From Hofstenia miamia (taxonomy: Eukaryota; Xenacoelomorpha; Acoela), in the NCBI GenBank assembly GCA_004352715.1, contig SCFE01000017.1, positions 2,587,209-2,651,208 on the forward strand: DNA of 64,000 bases. Reading direction: 5' to 3'. Both the position numbers and the translations under genes were made by a program. The notes below the pieces were generated by a model. The model saw nothing but the letters and a program-made list of their open reading frames with translations, made no database searches and was not told the origin of the DNA. Below are positions 34,738-48,141 of this stretch, one piece after another. Each line of letters begins with the position of its first letter. Positions within the stretch are counted from its first letter, which is position 1.

Positions 34738-36436
34738 CTAAAAAGTTTAATTATTAAAATAAATATTATAAATGCAATTCAGGAAAAAGTTCAAATTTTA
34801 AAATAGGTATGGAATGAATTAGTAATGGCGTGGATGTCCAGTCGCTTCGAGCGCATTCCTATTTTTATACTGCATTTTCGACATACCGACATTTTGTCAA
34901 TTGTGCATTTCAATTGTCTTAAATAAAAAGCAACCAAATCTGATAAGTGATTTACTAAGAGATGGTATTAAAATTCTCAATTAATATTTGCAACAGCTTC
35001 AGTTCAAACATTTTTCTAACGTCATAGCTGGACAATATTTGGAACTCAGTCCTTTAATAAATAAGGAACTGAAATTAGATACAAAAATCCGTGGAAGCCT
35101 AAGCCCAATTTATATTATATATATATCAAACATTGAAGATTTTTAAAATAACCTTTTCCGTTAATAGTTATTCACAAGTTTTGCTCTAGAATTGGCAGTT
35201 ATAGAAGAAACATGTTAGAAAACAAGAACTATCAAATTCCAAAATATACTAAAATTGCACATTATTCTAAAATATATAGGTCATTGCTTGCTTAGGCAGA
35301 AGTAACGACAGTTTGTATGAAGGTTTCAATATGCCCAGATCAAGACAATCTTAATTCAAATGTGGTCGAATTGGTGAACTACCCAAACAAAGTTTATGAT
35401 AGGGGATATTGTGTCTGTGTAAAATCAACTGCAGATAAATTAATTCTGAAAGTAGAAAAATGCTAAAGAATTTCAAATTTACCTACAAGGTGAAATTGTT
35501 CATTATTTAATCTTATGCAAGTCAAAGAACAGAAACCGAATAGGATCCTGAGAATTCACTTATTTATTTTGAATTAGTAGCCGAATATTCCGGCGATTGA
35601 TAGCGATGCGAATTTGAAACCCAAATTGGGTGATTTACCTAATATTGATTTATTATGCAACATTGACTTACTAAAACAATTTTCAGTCTAGTGTAAAGAA
35701 ACCCTGATACTACTAAAGCTGCCAGGGTCAGGGAGCATAGTTCACTGACAGGAACCATGAATAAAATTTGAGAAATTCCAACAGTGAACTTAACTTTCGT
35801 ATAATAAGCTAGTAAAATATTTGTGTATTGTTTAACAAAACATGAAAAATATAACGGTTACAGCTACATATGCTGAAAACGGATTAACCTTATTTCCACT
35901 ATGAGTTTTATGCAAAAATCGATTTGTCCGCATTCTTGGAAAATTTGTACATTCGAATGTGAGTTTTATTCAATGAGAAATCCGATTTTTGTAAAAAAAT
36001 ATTCAAATTCTTTTCATGCCCAGTGTTCAGAGAATGAGGCGGTCTAACGTCCATGGAAAAAACTACCCTGAAATATTTTTTTTTCTGAAGACAAACGGTG
36101 TGAGTCCTGTCGAGGCGCGACGTATGTTGCGAGTTAAAGTTGAAAAAAAGGAGACAATTTTCTATCTTGCGGTGTTTTCAGATTTTAAAATCTTCATTAG
36201 CTATAAGTGTTTAAAAATTTTTTGTTGAAGTAATCAGATTTTGAAAAATTCCTAGTAAAAATAAGGTTAAAGATGTTTTATCAAAGTTCACGAACCTTGA
36301 CATATCGCATAGAAAATGCTTCAATATTTGTCGAAGAAATAGTTGCTAAACAACAATTTTTGGGAAAATATTATAGTTGATTTACCGTTCAAACGCGGTT
36401 TTAGTAATCATTATTGCACTGCCCTTGAATTCTTAC

Positions 36437-36690
36437 TATAATGTGATGAGAAAGAGGAAGAATTTCTTGTGGCATTTTGACATTGATAATATGATAATCA
36501 TCTACATCTTGTCTTTGTAAGTCTTCATTAAATAGATAAAGTCGGCGACAGTTTACAAGCATTGTGACATTCATAATAAATTTATCAGAAGATAATTGCT
36601 GATTACCAATGGAAGGAAAATCTCGCAATTGTACCTCACTGCCTTCTTTGCGAAAAACATTGGTAAATACATAGCCAACAGCATGCTTAG
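36437..36690 (-). CDS. Receptor gene: ectodomain exon, unrecognised domain
   Basis: Acceptor …caatgatttctttttag, donor GTAAGA. Phase 1 to phase 0, 84 codons: KHAVGYVFTNVFRKEGSEVQ, LRDFPSIGNQQLSSDKFIMN, VTMLVNCRRLYLFNEDLQRQ and INVKMPQEILPLSHHII. One NVT glycosylation site and one cysteine. The next exon (34737) starts in the required phase. The exon before it in the chain was not found; one ending in phase 1 must lie between here and 42.4 kb. Confidence 0.62.
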
Positions 36691-36699
36691 CTAAAAAGA

Positions 36700-39360
36700 A
36701 ATCATTGAACATTTTTTAATTGTATGTCTTAATAAGCACAAAAACATTCAATATGAAACATTACATTGCTAGCCAAAATTGTTCAATGCAATTCCAATAA
36801 GTGTGGGAAACCTCTAAGTTTGAAAACCTTTAATCAGCCTAGTCATAGTTGAATTTATCAGTCACATTCAATCACCTAGATTCATTGGAACTCAATGCTA
36901 ACCAAACACGAAAACTTCAGATTGATATGGACTGAAATATTAATCTCAATTTGAGATTCAACCATTCAAGAGCCTGTACCCAAAACAGAGACGCAATTAG
37001 AAATATTTTTTAAAAACGGATACCTCTAACGATTTTAGCACTGATCAGTTCTGATGTATTTATGGCTGCAACAATTATGCAGTAATAATGGTTATCACCC
37101 ATTTCCTATGGGCTTGCTATTTGTTCATGAAAAATCACTAGCTTTACTAATATGCAATTCTTCGAAAAATCAACAAGATAAGTGATTAAGAATGAACTGA
37201 AATTATTCGACAAGAGGTTTTAATGCCCTTGGGCTACGTCCCTGAAGTAAAGCATTCAACAAATAAATCAGGTCAAATATGTAAATACATACAGCAGTAA
37301 TGTTATTTTGAGAATATCTAGATTACCAAAAATTAACTCTTGCTTTGAAATAAGCAGAGCCGAAAATACCTTTATTCGTTCCTTCAGTTTTCCGTGGTAG
37401 ACTCACATTTTATTTAGCATTAAGGCTCTTACAGCTGGGTACTTTGTTCAGCACAGATGGATCAAAAATTCATTAAAACAAAAACGTAAACTAAATTTAA
37501 GTGAATTCCTTAAATATCATTTAAAATAATCATTTACTCATTCAACCTTTTTAAACTCTCGATTTTTCTTAATTCTATGAGAATTTTTGTTCAACAACTA
37601 CTGCTATAACAAATGTTTGTATTAATTTAATTCGTACTTAACCAACAGTAATAGCAAAATTTAGAGCCATTTGCTCCTGACTTTGTAAGACTTTTTCACT
37701 AAAACTATTTAACAAAATAAATTTAAGCAATACTAATTGTAGCTTCTTCCTTTTCAATTTCACTTCTTATTCACATTTAACCCAAACCGCACTAGCATTT
37801 AGTGTATGCTGTTAAGATTTGATATAAATCCGTTTTAGTTCCGACATTTTATTTTTAAATGGACTATTGTATTGTCTACATAATTGGAGTTAAACTAACA
37901 TACTGTATTATAATATGGCTAGTTAAATCTGAAATGCTAGCATGATAGTTTGCACCTTGAAGTATTCAGAAGGAATACTTTAATATTTTCATGTGCCACC
38001 GAAATGATTAATTTAAATTTTCGTCGAGTCACATGCAAGGTCTTGTACCTGCTAATAAAATAAAGATGAATCTACCATTCAATTTTAACTGAAATTTAAA
38101 ATGAAAACCGCTTGGTAGAAGATATTCTTTCAAAACACCCCCTTTGCAAATAAGAATGGTTCATTAGAGGTCTTGGATTAAAAAATGAGGTGTCATTACA
38201 ATATTTAAAGGCAACTCAAATTCAAAGAGGAGGGAGCTAACAGCTTTTGCGCAAAAAGATGCAAAAATACAGTAAACCCATATGCTAAAATGCTGTAACA
38301 TTTGTTTTCAATTTAGATATATATTCATATGGAATAAATCAAAAAATAAAAAACCTCATTTTTTAATATACATTTACAACGGGGTGTGGAGATTTTTAAA
38401 TGAAAATCCAACCACCTGCTTGCCTCCCAACGTTACGTGCAAGATTTTGCAAACATATATCAAATAGTTTGGCATGCTGAAAGCTCAAATTTATAGGCTA
38501 GAAATTATTGCTATATAAGAAGCCGCAAGTCAGTGACGACGATTCCATGCTTCACTAACCTTAACTAAATTGCTGCTGAAACAAGAGCATAGCATGAAGA
38601 AAACTTTTTTAAGACATCTGTATAATTGTTAAAGCATTCATCTTGTGAGTTATCTAGATAGTCCGTGCCTGTTTAAGCATAATTCGATTTTCGGTGGAAA
38701 GCATTAAATATCAAATCAATTACATGTCTAAGCCTATACTTTATTTGCAACAAATGAAAAACATGCATGGATAAATTTTGCTTTTCCAATATTAATGTAT
38801 ATAAGAAATTTACAGTTCAATGCTATTTCAAAATTTCAAAAGAAATAAGATGTGGATATGAAACAAACGCCAACAAACTCACTAAGCTGATGACCTATGT
38901 GACTAGCTTTAATTTTATATAACTTTAAAATGACACTGTAAAATGTACTTACTATTATTTTCTTTGAGTTTTAATCTTGTAGACTAAATTGAATTACGTT
39001 AACCTTGTTAAAAATAATATATAGTTGCAGAGTACAGAAATTATTCATTTAGCAATTAAGCACGATGCGGAAAATAGATGGAATATGGATCACAGAAGCA
39101 CTCCGAACCCGATTCCTCCATTTTTACATTTTGTAAATAACTCCATAGGTTAGCACAGGTTCAATGTACCTGCTGATGCCCTTAATTATTATCTTATAGT
39201 ACATTACTTTTATAAAACTCAAATAATACTTACCAAAGAGGCTTTTGTTGATATTTTTGTTGGCCTATGATTTTCAGCCATATCTGGGCATAGTCAAGGC
39301 TTACTACGTATATTTAGTAGACCTTGGACCATTCTAAGTCAAAAATTGTTACATAATAGC
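36700..39360. other. Intron-like A+T-rich stretch
   Basis: No exon or element can be supported. A strong donor (GTAAGT) on the minus strand near 39228 follows a frame reading SLDYAQIWLKIIGQQKYQQK, but no acceptor in a matching phase was found. Confidence 0.5.
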
Positions 39361-39369
39361 CGGGTCCGT

Positions 39370-41290
39370 TATCAAAACATTCAAAAACACGCTTATAACA
39401 TTTCGTAGGAATTTCAACAAAGATTTGAAAATATTCATAGCGTAATATTAGAATATATACAATCTAAATATCAATGGAACGAAGAAAACGCAAGAAAAAG
39501 AAAAAGATCCTTAAATGAAATTTTTGAATGGAGAATATATTTCAACCAACAAATTTATGTCAAGTGTTTAGCAATCCAATTCGCACAACAACCCTCACAG
39601 CATCTTTCGATGCTGCATGCTTCTGATTTGCGTAAATGTTTAGGACTTGCCAAGCATCATACTGTCCATTTTACTAGATGTGAAGGTGCAGAGCTACCGT
39701 CTCATTTACCTGGAGTAGAGCCTGTATTTACCTCGCCTTCTGATATTGAAAGTTTCTCTATTCGTTCCACAAAGATTGTTTCAATCAACTGCCGTAATCT
39801 CTGGACTAAATCTGTGAGTCACTCTTTCAATAACGTTAAGCGGGAATCAAGTTTCATTAATCATTGGTTGGAGGTTTTTATTTTGCCTGGTTGCGTTCAG
39901 TGGTCTGCTTGTGCAGACTCTAAACACCTGAAATACGAATAGTCAAATCTCAAACGACGCTTAGAACGTTGGTTGAATGTTAATTATGCTGACTCTGGTA
40001 CGAAGCAACCGTAAGTTCTGGCAATCATAAAAAATAAATTATCTTCTGTCAGAGCCAATCTAAATATTAAGAGCTAGGCAGCTTGGTCACGAGGGCAGTT
40101 TTAGTAAGGCTTCGATGAGCAAACATTTCTTGCACTAAAGTAGAAGCATCCCAACAATTCAAAACCTAAAATTGATTTTGGAACTTTAGACAGATCCATT
40201 CGTGATAAACAAAGACATTCTGATAAATTGTGAAAAGTTTTCCCAGATATTCTGCTGCTGTTTCTAAACTTTATGCTTCCCACCTGATTAATGCATTCTA
40301 ATGTCCAACAACTGAGTATGGTGACAAGGCCATTGCATCTGTGCTCGAAGAAGTCAACTGCTTAGTCTCGGGTAATGCTCCTTGTGAGATTGCGCCATAT
40401 CTTAGTGGAGCTAATCTTTTTGCATTAACGGAAAACACAGGCGGAATCCGCCCAATTGCCTTGGAAAAAGTTCTTCTTCGAAGGATTATCAAATGTTTAT
40501 GCCAAATATCAAGGTATAGGGCAGATGCATTGCTTTCTCCACCTTAAGTTGTTATAGGTATTTGAGGAGGTTGCGAAGCAGTCGTCCATGCTTTGAATGG
40601 ACTCGTGGCAGTTAGTGGATAGAAGACAAATTTAGCATTTTTCCACGTAGGTATTTAATTGACTAACAGTCTGTCCTTGAGTATTTTTATATTCCCAGCC
40701 TTCTGGGTTGACATTTGGATCTAAATCCTTGCCTTTAGCTTGCGGATTTCAACAAGGTGATCGCTTAGATCCCTTTTGTTTTCTTTGGATATCCATACTA
40801 CCGTTTCGGCTGTAAAACAAACTTTGGCCGCAGCCGGACGTTGGAAATAGCTCTTTGGGCGTGGCCACAGAACACTACTTGGGATCCCCTTAACTGATGT
40901 CCCAAGTGTTGTAAGCCTTTAGATATGGTCATTGATGATGCAATGTCATGAGCAGTTGATGGTGAAAGAATTGCGAGTCATGATCGACTCAGGGACGCTT
41001 GAAAAGTCTGACTTCACTGAGTTTCGTGCTTGTACTGGGGACATCTTTTTGCCATGCTGGTCTTCTGGCTGACCAGCTCTCTAGACATTACTGTAATTAA
41101 TTCACTGTAACCTTCGCCTGATCACTTGCGGGTACTAATGCTGGTCATGCTCTAGATATACGCCGAATCATGTTCACGTGAAATCTCTTTGACGATGGTC
41201 ACCAATTCCTATCAAAGTATTGTGCAAGATGTCTGGAGCCTTCTACCTGAAGTGCCTCTTGCGATCAGAATATGTCTTCTACACATTTTT
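39370..41290 (+). pseudogene. Reverse-transcriptase relic of a different LINE type
   Basis: Plus strand: an N-terminal part with LHASDLRKCLGLAKHHTVHF and LPGVEPVFTSPSDIESFS (39610-39900), then VLEEVNCLVSGNAPCEIAPY and LFALTENTGGIRPIALEKVL (40330-40470), GCEAVVHALNGLVAV (about 40570), FQQGDRLDPFCFLW in the place of the QGDPLGP motif (about 40750), and MVIDDAMS at the catalytic DD box (about 40925). GG.RPIA.G-type RTs form a recognisable group distinct from the CR1-like relics elsewhere in this window. Multiple stops and frameshifts. Located in the presumed intron of the receptor gene, opposite strand. Confidence 0.65.
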
Positions 41291-41644
41291 CCAAAAATTA
41301 ACAGTAATTTTGCAGCGTGGAAATGCAACAATTATCAAGATATGGTGGTTAACGGTTAAGTAGTGTTTTGCGTGTTTGGAATGACCACTGGCCGTGCCCG
41401 CCCTGCGCCTGCTTACCTCCTTATGCACGGTTCCGCTTCTCCATTGTGGAATTGATCGGACAGTCCGATCCACTTGCCATCCAAGGATAAATAAGCACAA
41501 AATTTGCAAATTTTCAGTAAAATGCACAAATTTTTTTAGGAGACCTATAAATTGTGTTACTTTTTATCAAATGTCAAATTATAAGCATTTTACAAAACAC
41601 CCATATATAATTAAATGAAGAAGTAGCAACAATAACTATTTAAG

Positions 41645-41646
<2 letters not shown>

Positions 41647-41679
<33 letters not shown>
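41647..41679. repeat. (AT)n microsatellite
   Basis: About 16 AT units. Confidence 0.95.
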
Positions 41680-41680
<1 letters not shown>

Positions 41681-42374
41681 AATTTGAAGAACATAAATTG
41701 AGTTAAAAACTTTGTAAGAAGTAAATCTAACATTTTTTAATACACTGTTTACAAATTCTTTAGCATTCAATGCATTTTGGTTGATTTGCATGCACTTTGG
41801 ATAATTTTCAGGACAGTATATTTTAAAATTTCGTCATATTTTTGTAATACGTCAGCACAAGCTCAGCCTGGTACAGTCCATATCTATCACTGGGCTTAAT
41901 AGCTTTTGTGAAATTAAATAATTTCCAAATATTGTAGTTTGAAAAAAATTCGATACAGCTTGATGTGCGTCTTTCCATACATAAAAATATTCGAATTAAT
42001 GAAAGTCTTGCAATAAAATATAATAAAAGATCAGTATAATAAACAAAATCTTGAAAGGATTTAGATTTTCTATATTAGACTTCAGCAATCTTTTCCTAAT
42101 AGTTACAGAAAATGTAATGTTTTTCTTAGAATTTGAAGTAGGCCATGCAATTTTCTCATCATATTTTCGTTGTTCTACGGCATTTGAGGATACAACTATT
42201 CCTAAGCCTTTCCTGTTTTCTTACTTAGAAATTTCTATATTTAAAATTCTACTGAAGTACTCGCAATATGTCTCATTTCTGGACAATTATAAACGGTTGA
42301 TTTGTAAATTAATGATTATGTAGATGTAGCCAATGTAATAATTTAATTTTTGAATAACAAATGTAATTTTGTAC

Positions 42375-42485
42375 CTGACTAAGTGGTAAGAGAGTTTTGA
42401 TGCTATGATCAGCAAAGCCAGTTGAACTCATTAATCTTAGCATTTTCCCTTTATTACCTTGAACACTTTTTTTGCACCTTGCCGG
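42375..42485 (-). CDS. Possible receptor-gene exon
   Basis: Phase 0 to phase 0 frame: PARCKKSVQGNKGKMLRLMS, STGFADHSIKTLLPLSQ, with donor GTACAA. It fits in phase behind the exon ending at 42539, but the intron would be only about 53 bases and the acceptor (…aaaaatgtgag) is poor. Confidence 0.3.
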
Positions 42486-42538
42486 CTCACATTTTTGCTC
42501 GACCCACTTCCAAATTACCAAAAAAATAGAATACTTAC

Positions 42539-42695
42539 TTGATGAGATGTTAAATGCAACGCCACTCCCTCATAAGAACGTGAAGCATCTTCCCTTAAAA
42601 TCGTGTTCGTTTTCTTTTCTTTGATAGTTAGTACTTTATCCGTAATCGTTGCAACTGTATTCCTACCGCGAGATAGTTTTGAATTGCTTTCGCTT
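42539..42695 (-). CDS. Receptor gene: exon, charged segment
   Basis: Acceptor …aatttttttctag, excellent donor GTAAGT. Phase 2 to phase 0: SESNSKLSRGRNTVATITDK, VLTIKEKKTNTILREDASRS, YEGVALHLTSHQ. Hydrophilic, no cysteine, domain unrecognised. The 201-base intron to the previous exon (42897) and the matching phase 2 make the pair convincing. Confidence 0.6.
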
Positions 42696-42896
42696 CTAGA
42701 AAAAAATTAATTTCACAAAATTTCTTCATTCAAAATCTACTTAATCGAAAAACTTGTTTCTTTAAATGAGATTAAGTACTATTTTGTTTATGGAAATTTA
42801 CTGTAAAAAGCCTAAATTTTGTAAGGAAAATATTGAGCCTTTAATGAATTACATTAATTTAAAATGCCTTAAATTTATCACATAAGTATGCCTTAC

Positions 42897-42948
42897 ATTG
42901 CTCTGAAGTAGTCATGATCCTCCAGGTGAACTTCTTCTAAATAATTGC
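42897..42948 (-). CDS. Receptor gene: small exon
   Basis: Acceptor …tttttactttag, donor GTAAGG. Phase 1 to phase 2: NYLEEVHLEDHDYFRA. It matches the phase left by the exon at 47869 and entered by the exon at 42695. Acidic with two tyrosines. Confidence 0.58.
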
Positions 42949-43124
42949 CTAAAGTAAAAATTGTAAATACACAATCATATTGACTTCATTAAACATTACT
43001 CAAACTGAATAATACTTATATTCACAATTGCTAGGTAGAATTGGGTTTCGTTTATTTGTAAGACAAAACATTTGAGTGAAAGTTGTCAGTGGATCTGAAA
43101 ATTGTTGTTGCAAACCTCCCAGCG

Positions 43125-43350
43125 CAGTTGCTACCCGGCCATGATATCAAGCCAATGCCCGGCCCTTTAACCCACAAATCAATCCCAGCTCGGTGTGTTG
43201 CGATTGGTAATATTCAGACCCAGGCCTGGCCCGGGCCCTTAATATCCAAAACCATAAGTTTTGTAAATTAAAAATTAAACATAATTGAAAATACCAAAAT
43301 GAAATAATCAACTACAATTTTTAGCAATAAAATTCAGTTGTAATGGCTTC
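43125..43350. repeat. Dispersed repeat with G+C-rich head (copy B)
   Basis: Same family and orientation as 23680-23910: ctacccggccatgat, ccctttaa, ggtaatattcagac, aatatccaaaaccataag and the A+T-rich tail with aaaataccaaaatgaaat. Confidence 0.7.
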
Positions 43351-44566
43351 AAATAAAGATGTGTCCACTGCTGGAAAAGATTTTTAATGGGCATTATTAA
43401 ATTGTTAATAGTTGTATTGGTTTAAATGAATACATGTTTATAGGTACATCATAAAAATTTTTACGAATTTATGCAGCATCCTAATTTCAAGCATGCAAAT
43501 AAAACCCAGTGTATTGTCTAAGTAATTCAAAGTTTACGCGGGGACACCTAAAATATAATTGAAATTGATTGGCACTTTGCTTATTAGAGCATTGCGCATT
43601 GAAAAGTAAATGATTCTTCTTAGTTTTTATCAATATTGCTGCATTTTACTATCCCAAAATACTGCGGCATCGGAAAATTGCATGGTATTGGAATTGGAAC
43701 GATATACCGCCCAACCCAACACATTTTTTGTGTTTTTATAATATATTTATGTCCCTGTTTAAGTGAAACTATTTTTTGACGACTTGCTACTTATCCTTTT
43801 CGTAATTCGAGTATCTCGATTCCAGATTCTACAGAAGACGTGGATCTAAAAAAACCGATCCATGGACAAGTTTGGTGAAAGATGATTTCATAATGTACAT
43901 GTACTAAGTTAGCTAAATCAAAGTTACCAGAAGCTAACATATCACGAGTGTTATATTAATAACTTTCTAAGCATTCAATAAAGAACACCAAATCCAAAAT
44001 AGACAACTCATACATTAGTCTTCCCCTTCTTTGCGCTTTACAATGTAATATATCAACATTATCAACATCTCTTTAAATTGAACGATCTCTACCACTAGTA
44101 ACTTCCTGATCTTCCTGTATAACTCCCTCAGTTGATTCTTGTTCCAGGTAGCTATTTTTGCTCATGATCCAAAAACGGGCATTGATCACGTATTAATTGT
44201 ATTTATACTGATCGGCCTATTTAATGCTGAATTCTGTAGTATATTCCTTACCCCCTCTTGTATTCCATCCTTAATCTAGCCTTCATTTACTCATGACCTG
44301 TTATATCTCTCTATCACTCCTAAGTACTTTTATCCTTTTTTTACCTCCTTAATCTCCATAATACTCGTCCCCAATCCACTCCATCTTTACACTTCCCATG
44401 ATCCTTGTCACTGCTTTACACTTGCTTAATCCAAAATCCAGGTGAGTACTTGCCTTCTCGAATGTCTTCACTTGCTTCGGCAACATCTTCCTCGAACTTG
44501 AATATATCTTCAGGTTGGCCATGTACCATAGATGACTCACTACTTGACTACTTTTATTTGCTCTTA

Positions 44567-44569
<3 letters not shown>

Positions 44570-44603
<34 letters not shown>
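44570..44603. repeat. (ATT)n microsatellite
   Basis: About 11 ATT units, next to the 5' side of the LINE relic that follows. Confidence 0.93.
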
Positions 44604-44604
<1 letters not shown>

Positions 44605-44639
44605 GTATTAATAATAATTTGTTTAATCCTGACCGACAC

Positions 44640-47210
44640 TATTTTGAAAATTTCATAAAAAACCTATTCGGTAGAGGTGGCGGACTCATGTTATGTTCCA
44701 AAATGTTTAATACCAATTAGTAAATTTGAATATGAATTAGACCACGATGTATTTGAATACCTCTGGATAGAAATTATATCGTTTGAAAACAAATGTCATA
44801 AGGAACTGATCAATATCACATACAACCCAAAAATGGCCATATTGACTATCTAAATTATAAGTCAAATGAAATGTCCTAAATAAGTGATGTCTACTATTCT
44901 ATAAATGTATTTAGTGACGTTAATATAAATTATTTTAATAATCTTGAGAGAATTTTGTGCCACATATGATTTTCGTTGTATAAATACTGACTGTCCAACA
45001 AGACAAAACAACTTAATTGACTACTTCCTAACAAATTCAGACTTATGTTTTAAACCCATCATCTTTGAATCATTCAGTGACCATGCTCTTTGTGCCTATA
45101 TAAGTAATATAACTAATAAAACTGATCATTTTTAACATAACATATACAAGAGATTATCTAAATTATTCAGACTAAATAATGTCGAAAATATATCGTTCAA
45201 TTACATATACACACTAAAATCTGGATCTTGTATGGTTAATTATTTTTCAAAAGAAATTTGCAATGCAATTAACAAAGCAGCACTTATTAAATACCGAAAG
45301 ATTAAAGGCTCGCAAATTTGCTTTATTCAATGCTGATGATCGCGAAATACATGAACAAGAAAGCATTAAAAAAAACTATTTGATCTTGAAAAAACAGAAC
45401 CTACGACCCCTAATTGGACTAATTACGAAAAATCAAAGAAGATAAACAACTAATAAAAAATCTGCTTTAAAACAAAACAAGTTTTTCGATACCTTAAGTA
45501 AAACAAGCAAAAAATGGCGATATATTCATAAATTTTTGGGAAAAAATAAAGGAATTTCAACTGACATTAACGAATTAAAAATTGATAACCAAATTATGAC
45601 TTAAAAAACAAAAATAATAGAACACCTAAACATAACATTTAAAGAACTTGGCAACTTCAATTTCTCCAAACATAAAAGTAAGGAAAATATTAATAAATGC
45701 ACAACAAAAACATTTTCTTTTAGACTCGCAAATGCTAGTGAATTAGAAACCATATAATAAAAACTTTAGACACAATTAATTGAACTGCCTCTTATAATCT
45801 TCCAATCTTTATTATTAAGCGCTTTTCCATATCTTTAGTGAGTATCTGTTATTCGCATTTAACCAATGCATTATTGATAACGAATTTCCCGAAATTTTCA
45901 AAAAATCTGACATAATTCCTCTATTTAAAAAAAGTGACTCTCTAAACGCAAAAAAATTATAGACCTATTTCATTAGCCATCGTTTTAGTAAACTATTTGA
46001 GAAATTATTAAATAATCAAATAAACGACTATTTCCAATCTGCAAATATTCTTTCAAAAGAATTTGGTTTTCGTAATGGTTATAGCACTCAAGATGCAATT
46101 TTATCAATATCAGAACAAATAAAATCTAATTTAACCCTAAGCAAATGTAGTTGTGTTTCACTCCCCGAATTGAGCAAAGCTTTTAACTCAATGAATTTTG
46201 ACATATAAAGGTACAAATTAATATATTATAACTTTGATAACAAATCTGTTAACTTAATAATGAACTTCCTTCAAAATCGACAACAAAGTTATACATAATG
46301 GCAACAAATCAAAATATATTACAAATGACAGCGGGGTGCCTCAAGGCACAGTTCTAGGTCCCATCCTATTTGCAATCTACGTGAATGACATAACCCAAAA
46401 TGCAAAATACAGTAAAATTTATCAATATGCAAATGATACATGTTTTATAAGTACTAATATAAATACTTTTAAAGCAACTAAAGAATTGCAAATTGATATT
46501 GAAAATCTAACATATTTCACAAATAATCAACTGAAAGTAAATATTGAAAAAACACAAATTATAATATTCTCTTCTAAGAAGTTCAAAAGTCTCACAAAAA
46601 ACATTGAACTTAATATAAACCATGCACCAATAAAGCAAAGTGATCCATCAGCTATTTATGTGTTGAAATCGACAATGATTTAAATTTTGAACAATTATTA
46701 ATGTCAAACACAAGAAAAATGGCATCTGGGGTTAGCTAACTATCATCTTAGAAATATTTCAAATAAATATCACAAACAATTTATAAATGTTCTCTGCTTA
46801 CCACACTTTCAATATTGCTCATTTCTCTTTACAAATATAAACTCGAAATATCGCATTCTTATCTTAAACCTTCAATTGGTCTCCTTAAAACACTCAATTT
46901 CGCTCAAAAACATGACAATGTATCCAACTATCGACTAAAATACGAATTATTTTCTCCTTACTACCAAATTCAAATGCATATCTTATCAGTATTATTTAAA
47001 TTCAAATTTGGTCAACCCGCGATTTCGTTTTTAAAACAACATTAATTAAATGAACATTCTCAAAAATTCATATGCTTAGATAAGAATTATAATAGCTTTC
47101 ACCACACAGCAACTAAGGTATAGAATAACTTAGATCATGAAATCCAACTCGAAAAAAACCAAGAAATTCAGAAAAAAAATTGCAGATTCGTCTTTTTAAT
47201 AGACTTGCAT
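44640..47210 (+). pseudogene. Non-LTR retrotransposon with endonuclease and RT regions, decayed
   Basis: Plus strand. The AP-type endonuclease part has GGGLMLCSK, FEYLWIEIISFENKCHKELI and, at 44944-45135, REFCATYDFRCINTDCPTRQ, NNLIDYFLTNSDL and FESFSDHALCAY (the SDH motif of the endonuclease). A Lys-rich linker follows (45260-45650). RT: NYRPISLA (about 45960), VSLPELSKAFNSMN at motif A, SGVPQGTVLGPILFAIYVND at motif B (46330), YQYANDTCFI at motif C (46430), NNQLKVNIEKTQIIIFSS. The motif A Asp and the first Asp of YADD are replaced, so the RT is dead even apart from the frameshifts. This is the most complete LINE copy here. It lies inside an intron of the receptor gene. Confidence 0.82.
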
Positions 47211-47673
47211 TCTTAACGACAATAACGTACTACACTCATTTGAAAATTTTGTATAGCACAAGAAAGCCACACACACAAATTTATATTATATATATTTTAT
47301 TATTATTTTGTACATGTATTTGCAGTTTGTAGCTTTTGTATTAGTTTACAGCAATAAATTTGCTTTGACTCTTATTATTATCAAGCTATTGACCATTTCA
47401 GTATGATTAAAAATGCAACTGCATAGAAACTACTCAAAATATAGGAAATTTATTTTAGTAGGCTACTATTACACAAAAGTGAATATTGCAATGACTGGAG
47501 TAGCTGATAAGCACGCAAAGGCAAATATACTAAAACAGATTTATTAGTTTTAAAAGTGCTATGCATACATCTAACTACTTAAGAAAATATTAAGAGGAAC
47601 TTAAAGAGATTCTATAAATAAATTCATAAATTTCTCGCAATCGAAAGCTTAATGTTGGGAACCCGAAACGAAC

Positions 47674-47675
<2 letters not shown>

Positions 47676-47719
<44 letters not shown>

Positions 47720-47722
47720 TCA
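47676..47722. repeat. (AT)n microsatellite
   Basis: About 20 AT units with one interruption (gtatatatat at the end). Confidence 0.93.
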
Positions 47723-47868
47723 TCCAATGTTTCCATTTCGTGCCATGTAGTTGCTATCGCCTCTCTAGAATAACAATTTGATTGATGACACATTTAGTTC
47801 TGTATTATATGAATGAAGTCTATATTTGATAATTTTTATAGCAATGTCCATATGTATAAATCACTTAC

Positions 47869-47950
47869 TGACATAGCATTTTGCTGTTCCACACACAATA
47901 AGCTTGTTACCATGGAAAACCATATGCAGATCCTTATCAGAAAGGTTGCT
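47869..47950 (-). CDS. Receptor gene: exon
   Basis: Acceptor …tgtattaatttag, excellent donor GTAAGT. Phase 0 to phase 1: SNLSDKDLHMVFHGNKLIVC, GTAKCYV. It fits in phase between the EGF exon (ends phase 0) and the small exon at 42948 (starts phase 1). Two cysteines, one potential glycosylation site (NLS). Domain unrecognised. Confidence 0.62.
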
Positions 47951-48141
47951 CTAAATTAATACACATTTAGTATAATATTAACCTGAGTTGTCTGACTTGA
48001 TTAGACTAATACTGAGCAACATAATGCAAAAAGTAATTGAAACAAAATTTATTGGGTGGAGGAATATAGAACAGCGTCAAAATGAGATTGTGGGTAGGAT
48101 ACAGATTCTGTAGAAATATATAACGAACGAATCTGGATATC

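Noticed and set aside
35503-35549. Extra receptor exon reading ILFGFCSLTCIRLNNEQ
   Set aside because: Phases (2 to 1) do not fit between the exons at 36437 and 34737, which already match each other.
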